64,000 bases of DNA from Microcella indica (lineage in GTDB: Bacteria > Actinomycetota > Actinomycetes > Actinomycetales > Microbacteriaceae): the NCBI RefSeq assembly GCF_013414345.1, contig NZ_CP058670.1, positions 434,001-498,000 of the forward strand, read 5' to 3'. A model generated the notes under the pieces. That model ran no database searches. It saw only the letters and a program-made list of their open reading frames with translations, and had not been told where the DNA came from. Position numbers and translations under genes: made by a program. Of the stretch, positions 1 to 9,102 are shown piece after piece (the first letter of the stretch is position 1; each line of letters opens with the position of its first letter).

Positions 1-1
1 G

Positions 2-586
2 TTCCCGACCGTCGAGACTGGGCGGACGGAACTTGGGGACGGTCGAGCGCAGCTTCACTGCACGCGTGCTCGTGAGTATCTCGGGATCGACAAGCTGCCA
101 GGCAATCCGTGGGAGGGCGGTTTCCTCGGGACTCAGCTGACCCGCCTGGACCGTAAGCAGACCTGGCTCGCGGACAACCGGGGGATCTTCACGTCATTGG
201 TCCACCCGCTGGCAAAGGCGTTGACGTACTTTCGTTCGCAGGCGAATAGGACCTCCTACGTCATGCACCGGCCAGGTCAGGAATGGGCAAGCATCGACTT
301 CTATTACCCCGTAGTCGTCACCTCTGCACCAGTATTCGCGGTTGACGTCATGAGCGAGAATGTTGAAGCCGTTGAGGTCCCATGGGCTGCCGTGACCCGC
401 GAGATCAAGTCGGCAAAGGTCGATGGACAGTTCAACATCGACGTCGTGTCTGCCGGGTCGCTCTCCACCTACCTGGCGGACCGTGTAAACAAGTTTGGCA
501 ACGCAGTCGCGGAGATCGCGAGCAACGACCCTCAGCGCTTTGTCAGCCATCAGGATCATGAGTACGCGCCTCGCCTCAACAGCTAA
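2..586 (+). CDS. Hypothetical protein, 3' part only (5' end outside window)
   Basis: The reading frame is open from base 2 to a TAA at 584-586, so about 194 C-terminal residues of a gene that begins before the window are present. A TTG at 197 is a possible internal start, but the frame upstream of it is continuous and looks coding. No signal peptide, membrane segment or catalytic motif could be recognised; the chain is mixed alpha/beta-like, with aromatic residues around WASIDFYYP. It sits at the left of a mobile-element-rich island, converges on a decayed resolvase tail, and has lower GC than the chromosomal genes further right. Function not recognised. Confidence 0.55.
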   Translation, partial: FPTVETGRTELGDGRAQLHCTRAREYLGIDKLPGNPWEGGFLGTQLTRLDRKQTWLADNRGIFTSLVHPLAKALTYFRSQANRTSYVMHRPGQEWASIDFYYPVVVTSAPVFAVDVMSENVEAVEVPWAAVTREIKSAKVDGQFNIDVVSAGSLSTYLADRVNKFGNAVAEIASNDPQRFVSHQDHEYAPRLNS

Positions 587-677
587 CAGCAGTCTTCGTC
601 CAGGCGGTGCCACGGTGAACGCCGAACTGCTCGTCAAAGTGGTGACGCTGATGCCGCACTTGCGGGACCGTACGTAC
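576..677 (-). pseudogene. Frameshifted C-terminal tail of a serine recombinase/resolvase
   Basis: On the minus strand one frame encodes RKCGISVTTL and the next frame, after loss of one base, encodes QFGVHRGTAWTKT before a TGA at 576-578. Joined, they read like the helix-turn-helix tail of resolvases (GISVxxLARxFGVHRGTVWxKT), and a near-identical intact tail occurs at 9103-9444. The fragment is cut off on its upstream side by the left end of IS256 copy 1, so the recombinase was probably broken by frameshift and insertion. The family match is by eye. Confidence 0.5.
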
Positions 678-685
678 GGCGGCCG

Positions 686-2095
686 GGTCAAGTCCCTGGA
701 AGTGGTGTAACGGCTGATCCTTCGCTTTATGCGCTGAGCGCGATGAAGGTGTCGGCGACCACCTCGCTTTCGGTGTCGGGCAGGACGCGCATGCGGGAGC
801 GGGCCAGAACGTCCAGCCCGAGGTAGCGGCGCCCCTCGGCCCACTCGTCGGTCTGCTCGGCCAGGACGCCGCCGACCAGGCGGATGATCGCATCGCGGTT
901 GGGGAAGATGCCGACGGAGTCGGTGCGGCGGCGGATCTCGCGGTTGAGGCGCTCGTTGGGATTGTTCGACCAGATTTGGGACCACACGTCTTTGGGGAAC
1001 TCGGTGAAGGCCAGGATGTCGGCCCTGGCGGTATCGAGGTGCTCGGCGACCGCGGGCAGCTTCTCGGTCACGTAATCCAGGGTGCGGTCGAACTGGGCGT
1101 GCACGTCGGAGGCGGTGGGCTGGTCATAAACGGAGTGCAGCATCGCCTTCACTGCCGGCCACATGCTCTTCGGGCTCACGCTCATCAGGTTCGCCGCGTA
1201 GTGGGTGCGGCAACGCTGCCAGGTCGCGCCGGGCAGGTTCGCGGCAATCGCGTCCTTCAAACCGGCATGCGCGTCACTGGTGACCAGCTGCACGCCGGTG
1301 AGGCCGCGGGCGACGAGGTCTGCGAAGAACGCATTCCACGCCGACCCGGTCTCAGCTGTCGCGGTTTGCAGGCCGAGCACTTCGCGGCGGCCGTCCCCGT
1401 TGACGCCAGTGGCGATCAGCACGACCGTGTTCACCACCCGGCCACCCTCACGAACCTTCATCGTCAGAGCGTCGGCGGCGACGAACGTGAACGGGCCCGC
1501 CTCAGCCAAAGAGCGGTGCCGGAACTGGTTCACGTGCTCGTCGAGCTCGGCAGCCATCCGGGACACCTGCGACTTCGACAGGGCGTGAATGCCGAGGGTC
1601 TTCACCAGCTTGTCCATCCGCCGCGTGCTGACGCCTGCGAGGTAGCAGTCGGCGATCACGGTGATCAAGGCCGCCTCGGAGCGCTTGCGACGCTCCAGAA
1701 GCCACTCCGGGAATTACGTGCCCGATCGCAGTTTCGGGATCGCGACATCGATCGTGCCAGCCCTGGTGTCGAGATCGCGGTGGCGGTAGCCGTTGCGGTG
1801 AGTGAGGCGGTCAGGGGACGGCTGTCCCCATTCGGCGCCGACCACGGCGTCGGCGTCGGCGGACAGGAGGGCGTTGATCATGGTTTGCAGCAGGTGTCGC
1901 ATCAAATCCGGGGAAGCGTCGGCAAGGGCTTCACCGAGCACCGTTGCAGGGTCGACAATGTGGGGAGCGGTCATCGTGTTGATGCCTTTCGAGAGGGTTG
2001 TAGGAGATTCCTCGAAGGATCACACGGTGACCGCGTTCACGTCAGCAACGACGTGCGCGACCACCGTGGGTTACACCACTATGCGGGACTCCACT
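686..2095 (-). mobile_element. IS256-family insertion sequence, copy 1
   Basis: About 1.41 kb, with imperfect terminal inverted repeats that share AAGTGGTGTAAC-like inner parts (left end 686-711; right end complement of 2070-2095). It carries one transposase frame on the minus strand. Sequence agreement with copy 2 begins near GGTCAAGTCCC and ends at ...GGGACTCCACT, which defines the boundaries. No flanking target duplication is visible for this copy alone, consistent with it being the outer arm of a composite unit or with a later rearrangement. Confidence 0.8.
727..1974 (-). pseudogene. IS256-family (Mutator-type) transposase with an internal TAA
   Basis: The frame starts with ATG at 1974 (MTAPHIVDP) and is in register to the stop at 727, about 415 codons, the usual IS256 transposase length. 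A single in-frame TAA at 1714-1716 interrupts it after codon 86, between KLRSGT and FPEWLLERR, where relatives usually carry Tyr (one-base change from TAC). The downstream part keeps the DDE residues: Asp in AADALT, Asp in TSDAHAG and Glu in NNPNERLNRE. Translation restarting at the ATG at 1668 would lack the N-terminal DNA-binding part. Copy 2 has the same stop, so the lesion predates the duplication. Confidence 0.8.
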
Positions 2096-2143
2096 TACGA
2101 GAACTCGAATAGATGCTGACGCATGGTCAGTTTCGCGGCACTT

Positions 2144-2210
2144 GATTCACCCGCAGCAGTTACACACGGTCGGTGAATCGGGTCTCGACTAGAATTGAGT
2201 CCAATGACTC
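2144..2210. promoter_or_regulatory. Dyad-rich control region upstream of the SHOCT/oxidase genes
   Basis: A perfect 8-bp inverted repeat GATTCACC (2144-2151) / GGTGAATC (2172-2179) is separated by 20 bp. Just downstream, TAGAAT at 2190-2195 resembles a -10 hexamer and is followed at once by GAGTC-CAAT-GACTC (2197-2210), placed where a repressor would block initiation. No good -35 was found at 17 bp. A metal-responsive operator (CsoR or MerR type) would fit the downstream copper oxidase, but no regulator gene is present, so this is inference. Confidence 0.35.
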
Positions 2211-2293
2211 GATGACTGTTGGAACAATTACTGTTTCGCCGAGATCATCTCAACAGTTGCCGCGCCGTCTTTGGATACAGCACCTCGGAGGTG

Positions 2294-2560
2294 ATGGAAA
2301 TGGGGTCGAATGGGGGCCACATGGGCTGGTGGGGTATGGGCTGGAGTTGGGTCTTCCTCGTCCTGCTCGTGGTGGGAATTGTCATACTGATCGTGGTTCT
2401 TGTTCGAGTCTTCGCCGCACGTGGGCCTCGACAGACACCTCATCGCATCGGGACCAGTGGGGCTCGTGAGTTGCTGGATGAGCGCTATGCCCGTGGAGAA
2501 ATTGACACCAGTGAGTACGACGAGCGACGTCAACGACTCGACGGAGCACCTGACGCATGA
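2294..2560 (+). CDS. Small SHOCT-domain membrane protein
   Basis: The ATG at 2294 is preferred because a GGAG ribosome-binding site (2287-2290) lies just ahead; a longer frame reaches back to 2219. The 88-residue product has a Met/Trp/Gly-rich N-terminus (GGHMGWWGMGW), one transmembrane helix of about 20 residues (VFLVLLVVGIVILIVVLV) and a C-terminal SHOCT motif (ELLDERYARGEIDTSEYDERR). Such proteins often sit beside copper-handling genes in actinobacteria, and the exposed Met/His/Trp residues could bind copper (inference). Its stop overlaps the start of the multicopper oxidase (ATGA), so the two are translationally coupled. Confidence 0.75.
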   Translation: MEMGSNGGHMGWWGMGWSWVFLVLLVVGIVILIVVLVRVFAARGPRQTPHRIGTSGARELLDERYARGEIDTSEYDERRQRLDGAPDA

Positions 2561-4014
2561 AACCGATCACCCGTCGACAGGCGCTCCAGCTCGGGGCTGT
2601 GGGAGGGCTCGGTGTCGTTATTGGAGGGATCGGTCTCTCTCAGACAGGTCTTCCCTGGGGTGGGCGCGTGGCTGATGGTGATCTGCTGGTTGAGCCAGAG
2701 GTGTTACGCAGCAGCGGTGGTTTGCTGCAGGTGGATCTTGTCGCCGCTCGTCGCGAGGTGACCATCGCCGGGCGACAGGTACAAGCCTTGACCTACGGGG
2801 GCACATTGCCGGGGAGAACCTGGTGGGTGCGACCGGGGGACACCATCGAGGTGCAGTTGCGTAACGAACTGGACACCCCAACCAACCTGCATACCCACGG
2901 GCTACAGGTTTCTCCCTCGGGGAATAGTGACAACCCCTTCCTCTCTATAGACCCTGGGCAGAGTTTTGGTTACCGGTTTACCTTGCCAGAGGATCACCCG
3001 TCTGGTGTGTGCTGGTATCACCCTCATCGGCATGGCTCAGTCGCTGACCAGCTATTCGGCGGCTTGTACGGTGCACTTATTGTCGAGGATGAAAAAATGC
3101 CGGTCAGTCGAGAGCGGGTGCTCGTCGTCTCCGACATTTCACTCACCGCTGGAGGACAGATCGCGACCGCCTCGGGCATGGACGTGATGATGGGCCGTGA
3201 AGGTGATCTCCTATTGGTCAACGGCCAGCACCGCCCACACATGTCGGCACGACCTGGGGAGCGGGAACGCTGGCGAGTGATCAATGCGTGCACTTCCCGT
3301 TACCTACGTTTGGCCTTGCCCGGGCAGCGCCTGGAGTTGCTGGGGATCGACGGGGGTCACGAACAGGCTCCCCGGGAAGTGCGGGACGTGCTCCTGGCTC
3401 CCGGTAATCGCGCCGACCTTCTCGTGAGCATGAGCGCCGGTAGTGGTGAGTTTCAGACACTGGGCTACGACCGTGGTGGAATGGGAATGGGAATGATGGG
3501 AGGTCGAAACCTCTCCGGAGCTGAGGCCATTGCCACGCTCACTGTCTCCGGGCAAGAGACTTCTACGCCAGATACGGTGCCAGTTCGCGCGCCGGTTCTT
3601 CGGGATCTACGCGAGCAGCCTGTTGCGCGGCGGCGGGAGATTGCCTTCACCATGGGAATGGGGTCGATGATGCGCGGTGGCGGGAGCATGATGGATCTCG
3701 GATTCGACGGTCGTACTTTCGACATCGACCGAGTTGACCAACGCGTTGCTGCGGGAGCCGTGGAAGAGTGGCTCATCACGAACCCCACACCCATGGATCA
3801 CCCCTTCCATTTACACGTATGGCCGATGCAGGTGATCGAGACGGACGGGCAACCGGTCAGCGAACAGGTTTGGCGTGACGTCGTCAATGTTCCTGCCCAA
3901 GGTCGAGTGCGGGTGCTCATCGACTTTGCTCGTCACCCGGGGCGCACCGTATACCACTGCCACATCCTTGATCATGAAGATGCTGGCATGATGGCCATCG
4001 TCGATGTCGGCTGA
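2557..4014 (+). CDS. Tat-exported multicopper oxidase, CueO-like
   Basis: The 485-residue product starts with a twin-arginine signal (RRQALQLGAVGGLGVVIGG). All four copper-binding blocks are visible: HTHGL near residue 112, WYHPHRHG near 154, HPFHLHVWP near 414 and HCHILDHEDAGMM near 466, so type 1 and trinuclear copper sites should be intact. A Met-rich stretch in the middle (MGMGMMGG and MGMGSMMRGGGSMM) resembles the cuprous-ion-binding insert of CueO. The family oxidises Cu(I) to the less toxic Cu(II) outside the cytoplasm with O2 as acceptor. It overlaps the SHOCT gene by 4 bp and lies between two IS256 copies, suggesting a mobile copper-tolerance module. Confidence 0.9.
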   Translation: MKPITRRQALQLGAVGGLGVVIGGIGLSQTGLPWGGRVADGDLLVEPEVLRSSGGLLQVDLVAARREVTIAGRQVQALTYGGTLPGRTWWVRPGDTIEVQLRNELDTPTNLHTHGLQVSPSGNSDNPFLSIDPGQSFGYRFTLPEDHPSGVCWYHPHRHGSVADQLFGGLYGALIVEDEKMPVSRERVLVVSDISLTAGGQIATASGMDVMMGREGDLLLVNGQHRPHMSARPGERERWRVINACTSRYLRLALPGQRLELLGIDGGHEQAPREVRDVLLAPGNRADLLVSMSAGSGEFQTLGYDRGGMGMGMMGGRNLSGAEAIATLTVSGQETSTPDTVPVRAPVLRDLREQPVARRREIAFTMGMGSMMRGGGSMMDLGFDGRTFDIDRVDQRVAAGAVEEWLITNPTPMDHPFHLHVWPMQVIETDGQPVSEQVWRDVVNVPAQGRVRVLIDFARHPGRTVYHCHILDHEDAGMMAIVDVG

Positions 4015-4079
4015 CCAGTTGCAGCGGCGTTGCGGCCGGGTCAAGTCCCTGGAAGTGGTGTAACGGCTGATCCTTCGCT

Positions 4080-5314
4080 TTATGCGCTGAGCGCGATGAA
4101 GGTGTCGGCGACCACCTCGCTTTCGGTGTCGGGCAGGACGCGCATGCGGGAGCGGGCCAGAACGTCCAGCCCGAGGTAGCGGCGCCCCTCGGCCCACTCG
4201 TCGGTCTGCTCGGCCAGGACGCCGCCGACCAGGCGGATGATCGCATCGCGGTTGGGGAAGATGCCGACGGAGTCGGTGCGGCGGCGGATCTCGCGGTTGA
4301 GGCGCTCGTTGGGATTGTTCGACCAGATTTGGGACCACACGTCTTTGGGGAACTCGGTGAAGGCCAGGATGTCGGCCCTGGCGGTATCGAGGTGCTCGGC
4401 GACCGCGGGCAGCTTCTCGGTCACGTAATCCAGGGTGCGGTCGAACTGGGCGTGCACGTCGGAGGCGGTGGGCTGGTCATAAACGGAGTGCAGCATCGCC
4501 TTCACTGCCGGCCACATGCTCTTCGGGCTCACGCTCATCAGGTTCGCCGCGTAGTGGGTGCGGCAACGCTGCCAGGTCGCGCCGGGCAGGTTCGCGGCAA
4601 TCGCGTCCTTCAAACCGGCATGCGCGTCACTGGTGACCAGCTGCACGCCGGTGAGGCCGCGGGCGACGAGGTCTGCGAAGAACGCATTCCACGCCGACCC
4701 GGTCTCAGCTGTCGCGGTTTGCAGGCCGAGCACTTCGCGGCGGCCGTCCCCGTTGACGCCAGTGGCGATCAGCACGACCGTGTTCACCACCCGGCCACCC
4801 TCACGAACCTTCATCGTCAGAGCGTCGGCGGCGACGAACGTGAACGGGCCCGCCTCAGCCAAAGAGCGGTGCCGGAACTGGTTCACGTGCTCGTCGAGCT
4901 CGGCAGCCATCCGGGACACCTGCGACTTCGACAGGGCGTGAATGCCGAGGGTCTTCACCAGCTTGTCCATCCGCCGCGTGCTGACGCCTGCGAGGTAGCA
5001 GTCGGCGATCACGGTGATCAAGGCCGCCTCGGAGCGCTTGCGACGCTCCAGAAGCCACTCCGGGAATTACGTGCCCGATCGCAGTTTCGGGATCGCGACA
5101 TCGATCGTGCCAGCCCTGGTGTCGAGATCGCGGTGGCGGTAGCCGTTGCGGTGAGTGAGGCGGTCAGGGGACGGCTGTCCCCATTCGGCGCCGACCACGG
5201 CGTCGGCGTCGGCGGACAGGAGGGCGTTGATCATGGTTTGCAGCAGGTGTCGCATCAAATCCGGGGAAGCGTCGGCAAGGGCTTCACCGAGCACCGTTGC
5301 AGGGTCGACAATGT
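4080..5314 (-). pseudogene. IS256-family transposase, broken twice
   Basis: This is the same frame as in copy 1, including the identical in-frame TAA at 5067-5069. In addition the first codons (start at 6760) are cut off by the ISL3 insertion within the HIVD codons. The intact downstream block 4080-5021 retains the DDE residues but lacks its N-terminal part. It cannot produce a normal transposase without both excision and stop-codon readthrough. Confidence 0.8.
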
Positions 5315-6739
5315 GGCTCTTCGCAGTTGAGGGGGTAGGTCGGTAGCGCGTCGGGGTCTGGAGACAGGGTCGAGGTCTTCCAGGATGGAAGTTCTTCAGG
5401 CTCACCATCCGAGAAAGACCTCGACGTGCTCAACGCTACCTTCGACCCCGCCGATCTGACTGTCTTCTGCCGTCTCGAGGAGCTCGGACTCGTGGTCGCC
5501 GGGCAGCGGATCGAGGCACATCGGGCGGTGTTGGAGTGCCGGATCGTGGAGCCGGACCAGTGGTGCCGGTGGTGCGGGGCGGAGGGTGTCTCGCGCGGCA
5601 CCGAGGCGAGACGGCTCGCGCATGTCCCGTTCGGCGAGCGGCCGACGACGTTGCTGGTGCGGGTGCGCCGCTACCGGTGCTCGGGATGCGGCAGGTCGTG
5701 GCGGCAGGACAGCACCGCGGCGGCTGAGCCGAGGTCGAAGCTGTCCCGTGGAGCGCTCACCTGGGCGCTCACCGCGCTCGTCGTGGACCATCTCACGATC
5801 AGCCGAGTCGCAGCTCGGCTCGGGGTGTCCTGGCACACGGCCAACAGTGCTGTTTTGGAGGAAGGCCGTCGGAGGCTGATCGGCGATCCGGCCCGCTTCG
5901 ATGGGGTCACCGTGATCGGTGTCGATGAACACGTCTGGCGGCACACGAGGTTCGGGGACCGCTACGTGACCGTGGTCATCGACCTGACCCCGGTGCGTGA
6001 CGGGACGGGTCCGGCGCGGCTGCTGGACATGGTCGAGGGCCGATCGAAGCCGGTGTTCAAGACCTGGCTCGAGCAGCAGTCCCCGGCGTTCCGGGCCGGG
6101 ATCGAGGTGGTCGCGATGGATGGGTTCACCGGCTTCAAGACCGCCGCCGCCGAAGCCCTCCCCGACGCGATCGAGGTGATGGACCCGTTCCACGTCGTCC
6201 AGCTCGCCGGCGACGCCCTCGACCGCACCCGGCAACGCGTCCAACAGCACACCCTCGGCCACCGCGGCCACGCCGGCGATCCGCTCTATGGTGTTCGCCG
6301 CGCCCTGCACACCGGGGAAGCGTTCCTCACCGACCGACAGCGCGCCCGCATCGAGGCGGTGTTCGCCATCGACGAGCATGTCGAGGTCGAGACCACCTGG
6401 GCCGTCTACCAGAGCATCGTCGCCGCCTACCGGCACCCCGACCGAGCCGCCGGGCGCCGAGCCCTGCAAGCGGTGATCGACTCGCTGCGTCACGGCGTTC
6501 CCGAAGTCCTCGTCGAGCTGGGCAAGCTCGGCCGCACCCTGCATCGCCGCGCCGGCGACGTGCTGGCCTATTTCGACCTGCCCGGCACCTCGAACGGTCC
6601 AACCGAGGCGATCAACGGCCGACTCGAACACCTCCGCGGCAGTGCGCTCGGCTTCCGCAACCTCAGCAACTACATCGCCCGCAGCCTGCTCGAAAGCGGC
6701 GGATTCAGACCCCACCTACCCGCTTGATTGCGAAGAGCC
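5315..6739 (+). mobile_element. ISL3-family insertion sequence with 8-bp target duplication
   Basis: 1425 bp with imperfect terminal inverted repeats: left GGCTCTTCGCAGTTGAGG, right (complement) GGCTCTTCGCAATCAAGC. A perfect 8-bp direct repeat GACAATGT flanks it at 5307-5314 and 6740-6747, the duplication length known for ISL3. It inserted into the start of the IS256 copy 2 transposase, so it is younger than that copy. The intact transposase and perfect duplication suggest it could still move. Confidence 0.92.
5426..6727 (+). CDS. ISL3-family transposase
   Basis: The GTG start at 5426 gives 433 residues, normal for the family. The N-terminus has zinc-finger-like cysteine pairs (CRWCG, then CSGCG near residues 50-90), followed by a helix-turn-helix (ISRVAARLGVSWHTAN). 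The DDE residues are visible in VIGVDEHVW, VVAMDGFTGF and PTEAINGRLEHLRG. The frame is complete with no internal stop. A long opposite-strand frame over the same bases is a GC-bias shadow. It is the only fully intact transposase in the left island. Confidence 0.9.
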   Translation: MLNATFDPADLTVFCRLEELGLVVAGQRIEAHRAVLECRIVEPDQWCRWCGAEGVSRGTEARRLAHVPFGERPTTLLVRVRRYRCSGCGRSWRQDSTAAAEPRSKLSRGALTWALTALVVDHLTISRVAARLGVSWHTANSAVLEEGRRRLIGDPARFDGVTVIGVDEHVWRHTRFGDRYVTVVIDLTPVRDGTGPARLLDMVEGRSKPVFKTWLEQQSPAFRAGIEVVAMDGFTGFKTAAAEALPDAIEVMDPFHVVQLAGDALDRTRQRVQQHTLGHRGHAGDPLYGVRRALHTGEAFLTDRQRARIEAVFAIDEHVEVETTWAVYQSIVAAYRHPDRAAGRRALQAVIDSLRHGVPEVLVELGKLGRTLHRRAGDVLAYFDLPGTSNGPTEAINGRLEHLRGSALGFRNLSNYIARSLLESGGFRPHLPA

Positions 6740-6954
6740 GACAATGTGGGGAGCGGTCATCGTGTTGATGCCTTTCGAGAGGGTTGTAGGAGATTCCTCG
6801 AAGGATCACACGGTGACCGCGTTCACGTCAGCAACGACGTGCGCGACCACCGTGGGTTACACCACTATGCGGGACTCCACTGGCGCCCGCTTCCTTGTCA
6901 GATCGAGCTGAGCTATTGAGTGAGCGTCTGTCGTTGCAAGAGTCAGTCACTCGC

Positions 6955-8976
6955 CTATGCGAGCGACCTGTTCGCGGCTGCGACGAGCGACGCCCAGGAC
7001 CTCTGCTCATCGCCGGTCAAAGCGTCAGCGCCATTGGTAGCGAGCCATCGGACGAAAGCGCGAGCAAGCTTCCACTTCGATACTCCGGTGTGTTCGTCGG
7101 CCAGAATCTCCATGATCGGCCGCTGCGATTGTGCTGCGATCGTAGCGACACTGTCCCATCCGCACTCGTCTCGCGCAACGAGGCCGAGGCTGACACGAAG
7201 CAGGTCCTCAATCTCGGCTCGCTGAACCCCGGTGATGTGATCGCCGGTTCGGAGGATGCGCTTGTTGGTAAGGAGCTGCCAGAGGGCTTCCTGTTCCGCG
7301 GCTTTGTCCCCGGCGGCGTCCGAGTCCAGCAACGCGGCAACTTTCAAATCTTGGCTGGTGAGAATCGTGCTGTAGTAGACGACCTTGCTGGCGCTACCCG
7401 CCGGCACGAGCGCTATTCCGTTGTCTAGCGTGGCACCGCCTTGCGCGGCGAATGCCGAGTTCAGGGCTTCGACGTAGAGCAGGTCTGTCACGCCTTCGAC
7501 CACCAGATTCTTCTGGTGTGTGAACATGCTCTGCGCGAGGTCGTAGCCCAAAGCTGCCTGGAGGGGGTAGATCGACTTCGGATCATCGACTGCGAGACGG
7601 GTGTGGACCTTCGTGCCCGTCTTCCGATCGGTCATTTCGACTATGCGAACTAGATCGAGTTCGTCCGAGCCGACCATAAAGGGCGAGTGGGTCGTGTAGA
7701 CAATCTGGTTTCCCTCGGCGAGCCGCGAGACCGTCTTGCGGAACTCCTGCTGCTTCAGGGCGTGGAGACTCAGGCCGGGCTCGTCCAGAAGGAGGATCGC
7801 GTCCTTCAGATCGTCCTTGGCCTGGGCATGGAAGACGACAAAGAACGAGACGAGCCAGCGAAAACCCTCGCTCCGCTGATCCAACTCGACGGGAATGCCG
7901 AGCTCGTCCTCGACCAAGGTCTGGAGGTACTGGCCATCTACATCCAAACGAATGGTCAGCCTATCGTCGTTCCAGACTCTCCGAATTTCCTCAGTGAGCC
8001 GCGCTCCCGCCGTCTGGAGCGCCCTCTTTCGCTCAGTGACGCGGCGTTCGTGGGCGGCCAACTCCTGCTTGTACTGATTCTGGACGTTGACATCATTGTC
8101 GTAGTTGTGCCCCTTCTCGGGCGCTTCGGATGCCATGTCGGAGAGTTCCTTGGCGGTGAATCCCAAGAACTTTAGCAGTTGCAGGTTCCCGAAGTCGTAG
8201 TCCAGGTCGATTTCTCCAGACGCTTCGCGCTCGGCCAACCGATTGAGGTGAATGCGCGGGCGGACCGCGAAGTACGAGGAGTAGTAGACGAAAGGAGGCA
8301 TGCGATCCGCTAGGTGCTTGCCGATCTTGTCGCGCGCAAGAGCACTCTTGAGCACTCCGCTCAGCGCATCCCAATGGGTCTCGGCGGCAGACCCCTCTGC
8401 GAACAACGGCAATGCTGCATCAAGGTGCGTCTTCAGTCCAGCGGCTACCTCGCCACTGATCGCGGCATCTGAGGCTTGTGCGTCTTTCCAATCCGATATC
8501 GCCTTGGCGACTTGCTTCGCATCTTCGTCGGACTGCTTGTTCATCGCGCCCGCGAGGCGGAGGATCGCCTTCTCGGCATCACCCATGGTTGGCGCCGAGG
8601 GAAGCCCTGTCACCGAATAGGTCCGCTTCTTGTTCATCCAGGCGGTCATGACGAGCCGGATGTCATCGGAGCCTTCTGGCAGGCTCAGACCGGCTAGGTC
8701 TTTCGGCTCCGGGCGCATCACGACGCGGGCCACAGCCAGCGTTGCCGGGTCAAGGTTCTTCCGGCGGATGTCGTCAACCATGGCCGCGGGCGCGTCGAAG
8801 AGCCAGTCGATCGAGGCGGTGTCATCGGTGGGGCTGGCGTGCTGTAACGCCTTCAGCAGAGCGGTCTTACCCGCCTCGTTGATGCCTACGAGGATTGTCT
8901 TGTCGGGCTCCACCTCGAACTGACTGCTGTCGATCACGCAACGAAAGTTGCTGACCGTGGCGGACTCAACGCGCAT
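6955..8976 (-). CDS. OLD-family ATPase/TOPRIM endonuclease, probable phage defence
   Basis: 673 residues with two parts. The N-terminal ABC-type ATPase has Walker A GINEAGKT at residues 31-38, a long insert, and Walker B ILLLDEPG near 393 followed by TTHSPF. The C-terminal TOPRIM nuclease shows Glu in VVEGVTD near 493 and the acidic motif LLDSDAAGD near 550. This layout is that of class 1 OLD nucleases and of GajA of the Gabija system. No GajB-like UvrD helicase is next to it, so it appears to be a solitary OLD nuclease. Location between IS elements and an island edge, and lower GC than the core genes, fit an acquired defence gene. The start ATG at 8976 follows a plausible purine-rich site. 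Confidence 0.85.
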   Translation of the reverse strand: MRVESATVSNFRCVIDSSQFEVEPDKTILVGINEAGKTALLKALQHASPTDDTASIDWLFDAPAAMVDDIRRKNLDPATLAVARVVMRPEPKDLAGLSLPEGSDDIRLVMTAWMNKKRTYSVTGLPSAPTMGDAEKAILRLAGAMNKQSDEDAKQVAKAISDWKDAQASDAAISGEVAAGLKTHLDAALPLFAEGSAAETHWDALSGVLKSALARDKIGKHLADRMPPFVYYSSYFAVRPRIHLNRLAEREASGEIDLDYDFGNLQLLKFLGFTAKELSDMASEAPEKGHNYDNDVNVQNQYKQELAAHERRVTERKRALQTAGARLTEEIRRVWNDDRLTIRLDVDGQYLQTLVEDELGIPVELDQRSEGFRWLVSFFVVFHAQAKDDLKDAILLLDEPGLSLHALKQQEFRKTVSRLAEGNQIVYTTHSPFMVGSDELDLVRIVEMTDRKTGTKVHTRLAVDDPKSIYPLQAALGYDLAQSMFTHQKNLVVEGVTDLLYVEALNSAFAAQGGATLDNGIALVPAGSASKVVYYSTILTSQDLKVAALLDSDAAGDKAAEQEALWQLLTNKRILRTGDHITGVQRAEIEDLLRVSLGLVARDECGWDSVATIAAQSQRPIMEILADEHTGVSKWKLARAFVRWLATNGADALTGDEQRSWASLVAAANRSLA

Positions 8977-9102
8977 CGTGACACCTCCCTTGTGCGCGGG
9001 CTCGGCATCGCCCTGGGAGTTTCAAGGGTATCGGTGAGGAGCGACACAGGCGGGGTGGCAGCGCGCGCGTCTATGAGATGAGTTCACGGGTTGCCTCCCT
9101 CG

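Larger units (their letters stand above)
686..6881. mobile_element. Composite-transposon-like unit: two IS256 copies around a copper-oxidase module
   Basis: Two same-orientation copies of one IS256-family element (686-2095 and 4039-6881) bracket 1.9 kb of cargo at 2096-4038 that holds a SHOCT protein and a multicopper oxidase. The 8 bases left of copy 1 (678-685) and the 8 bases right of copy 2 (6882-6889) match at 7 of 8 positions, which is weak support for movement as one unit; GC richness makes chance agreement possible. The inner flanks do not match. The second copy was later split by an ISL3 element. Ends are placed from where the two copies stop agreeing, so they may be off by a few bases. 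Confidence 0.6.
4039..6881 (-). mobile_element. IS256-family insertion sequence, copy 2, interrupted by ISL3
   Basis: Identical in sequence, as far as read, to copy 1 over 4039-5314, then interrupted by the ISL3-family element at 5315-6739, and resumed at 6740-6881 to the right terminal repeat ending ...GGGACTCCACT. The near-absence of differences between the two copies indicates recent duplication or recombination. Confidence 0.8.

Noticed and set aside
976-2112. 378-codon plus-strand frame opposite the IS256 transposase
   Set aside because: It mirrors the minus-strand transposase codon by codon, has shadow-type residues (Arg/Gly/His/Val) and is repeated opposite copy 2; a GC-bias artefact.
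5402-6715. 437-codon minus-strand frame opposite the ISL3 transposase
   Set aside because: The plus-strand frame has all family motifs; the opposite frame has none.
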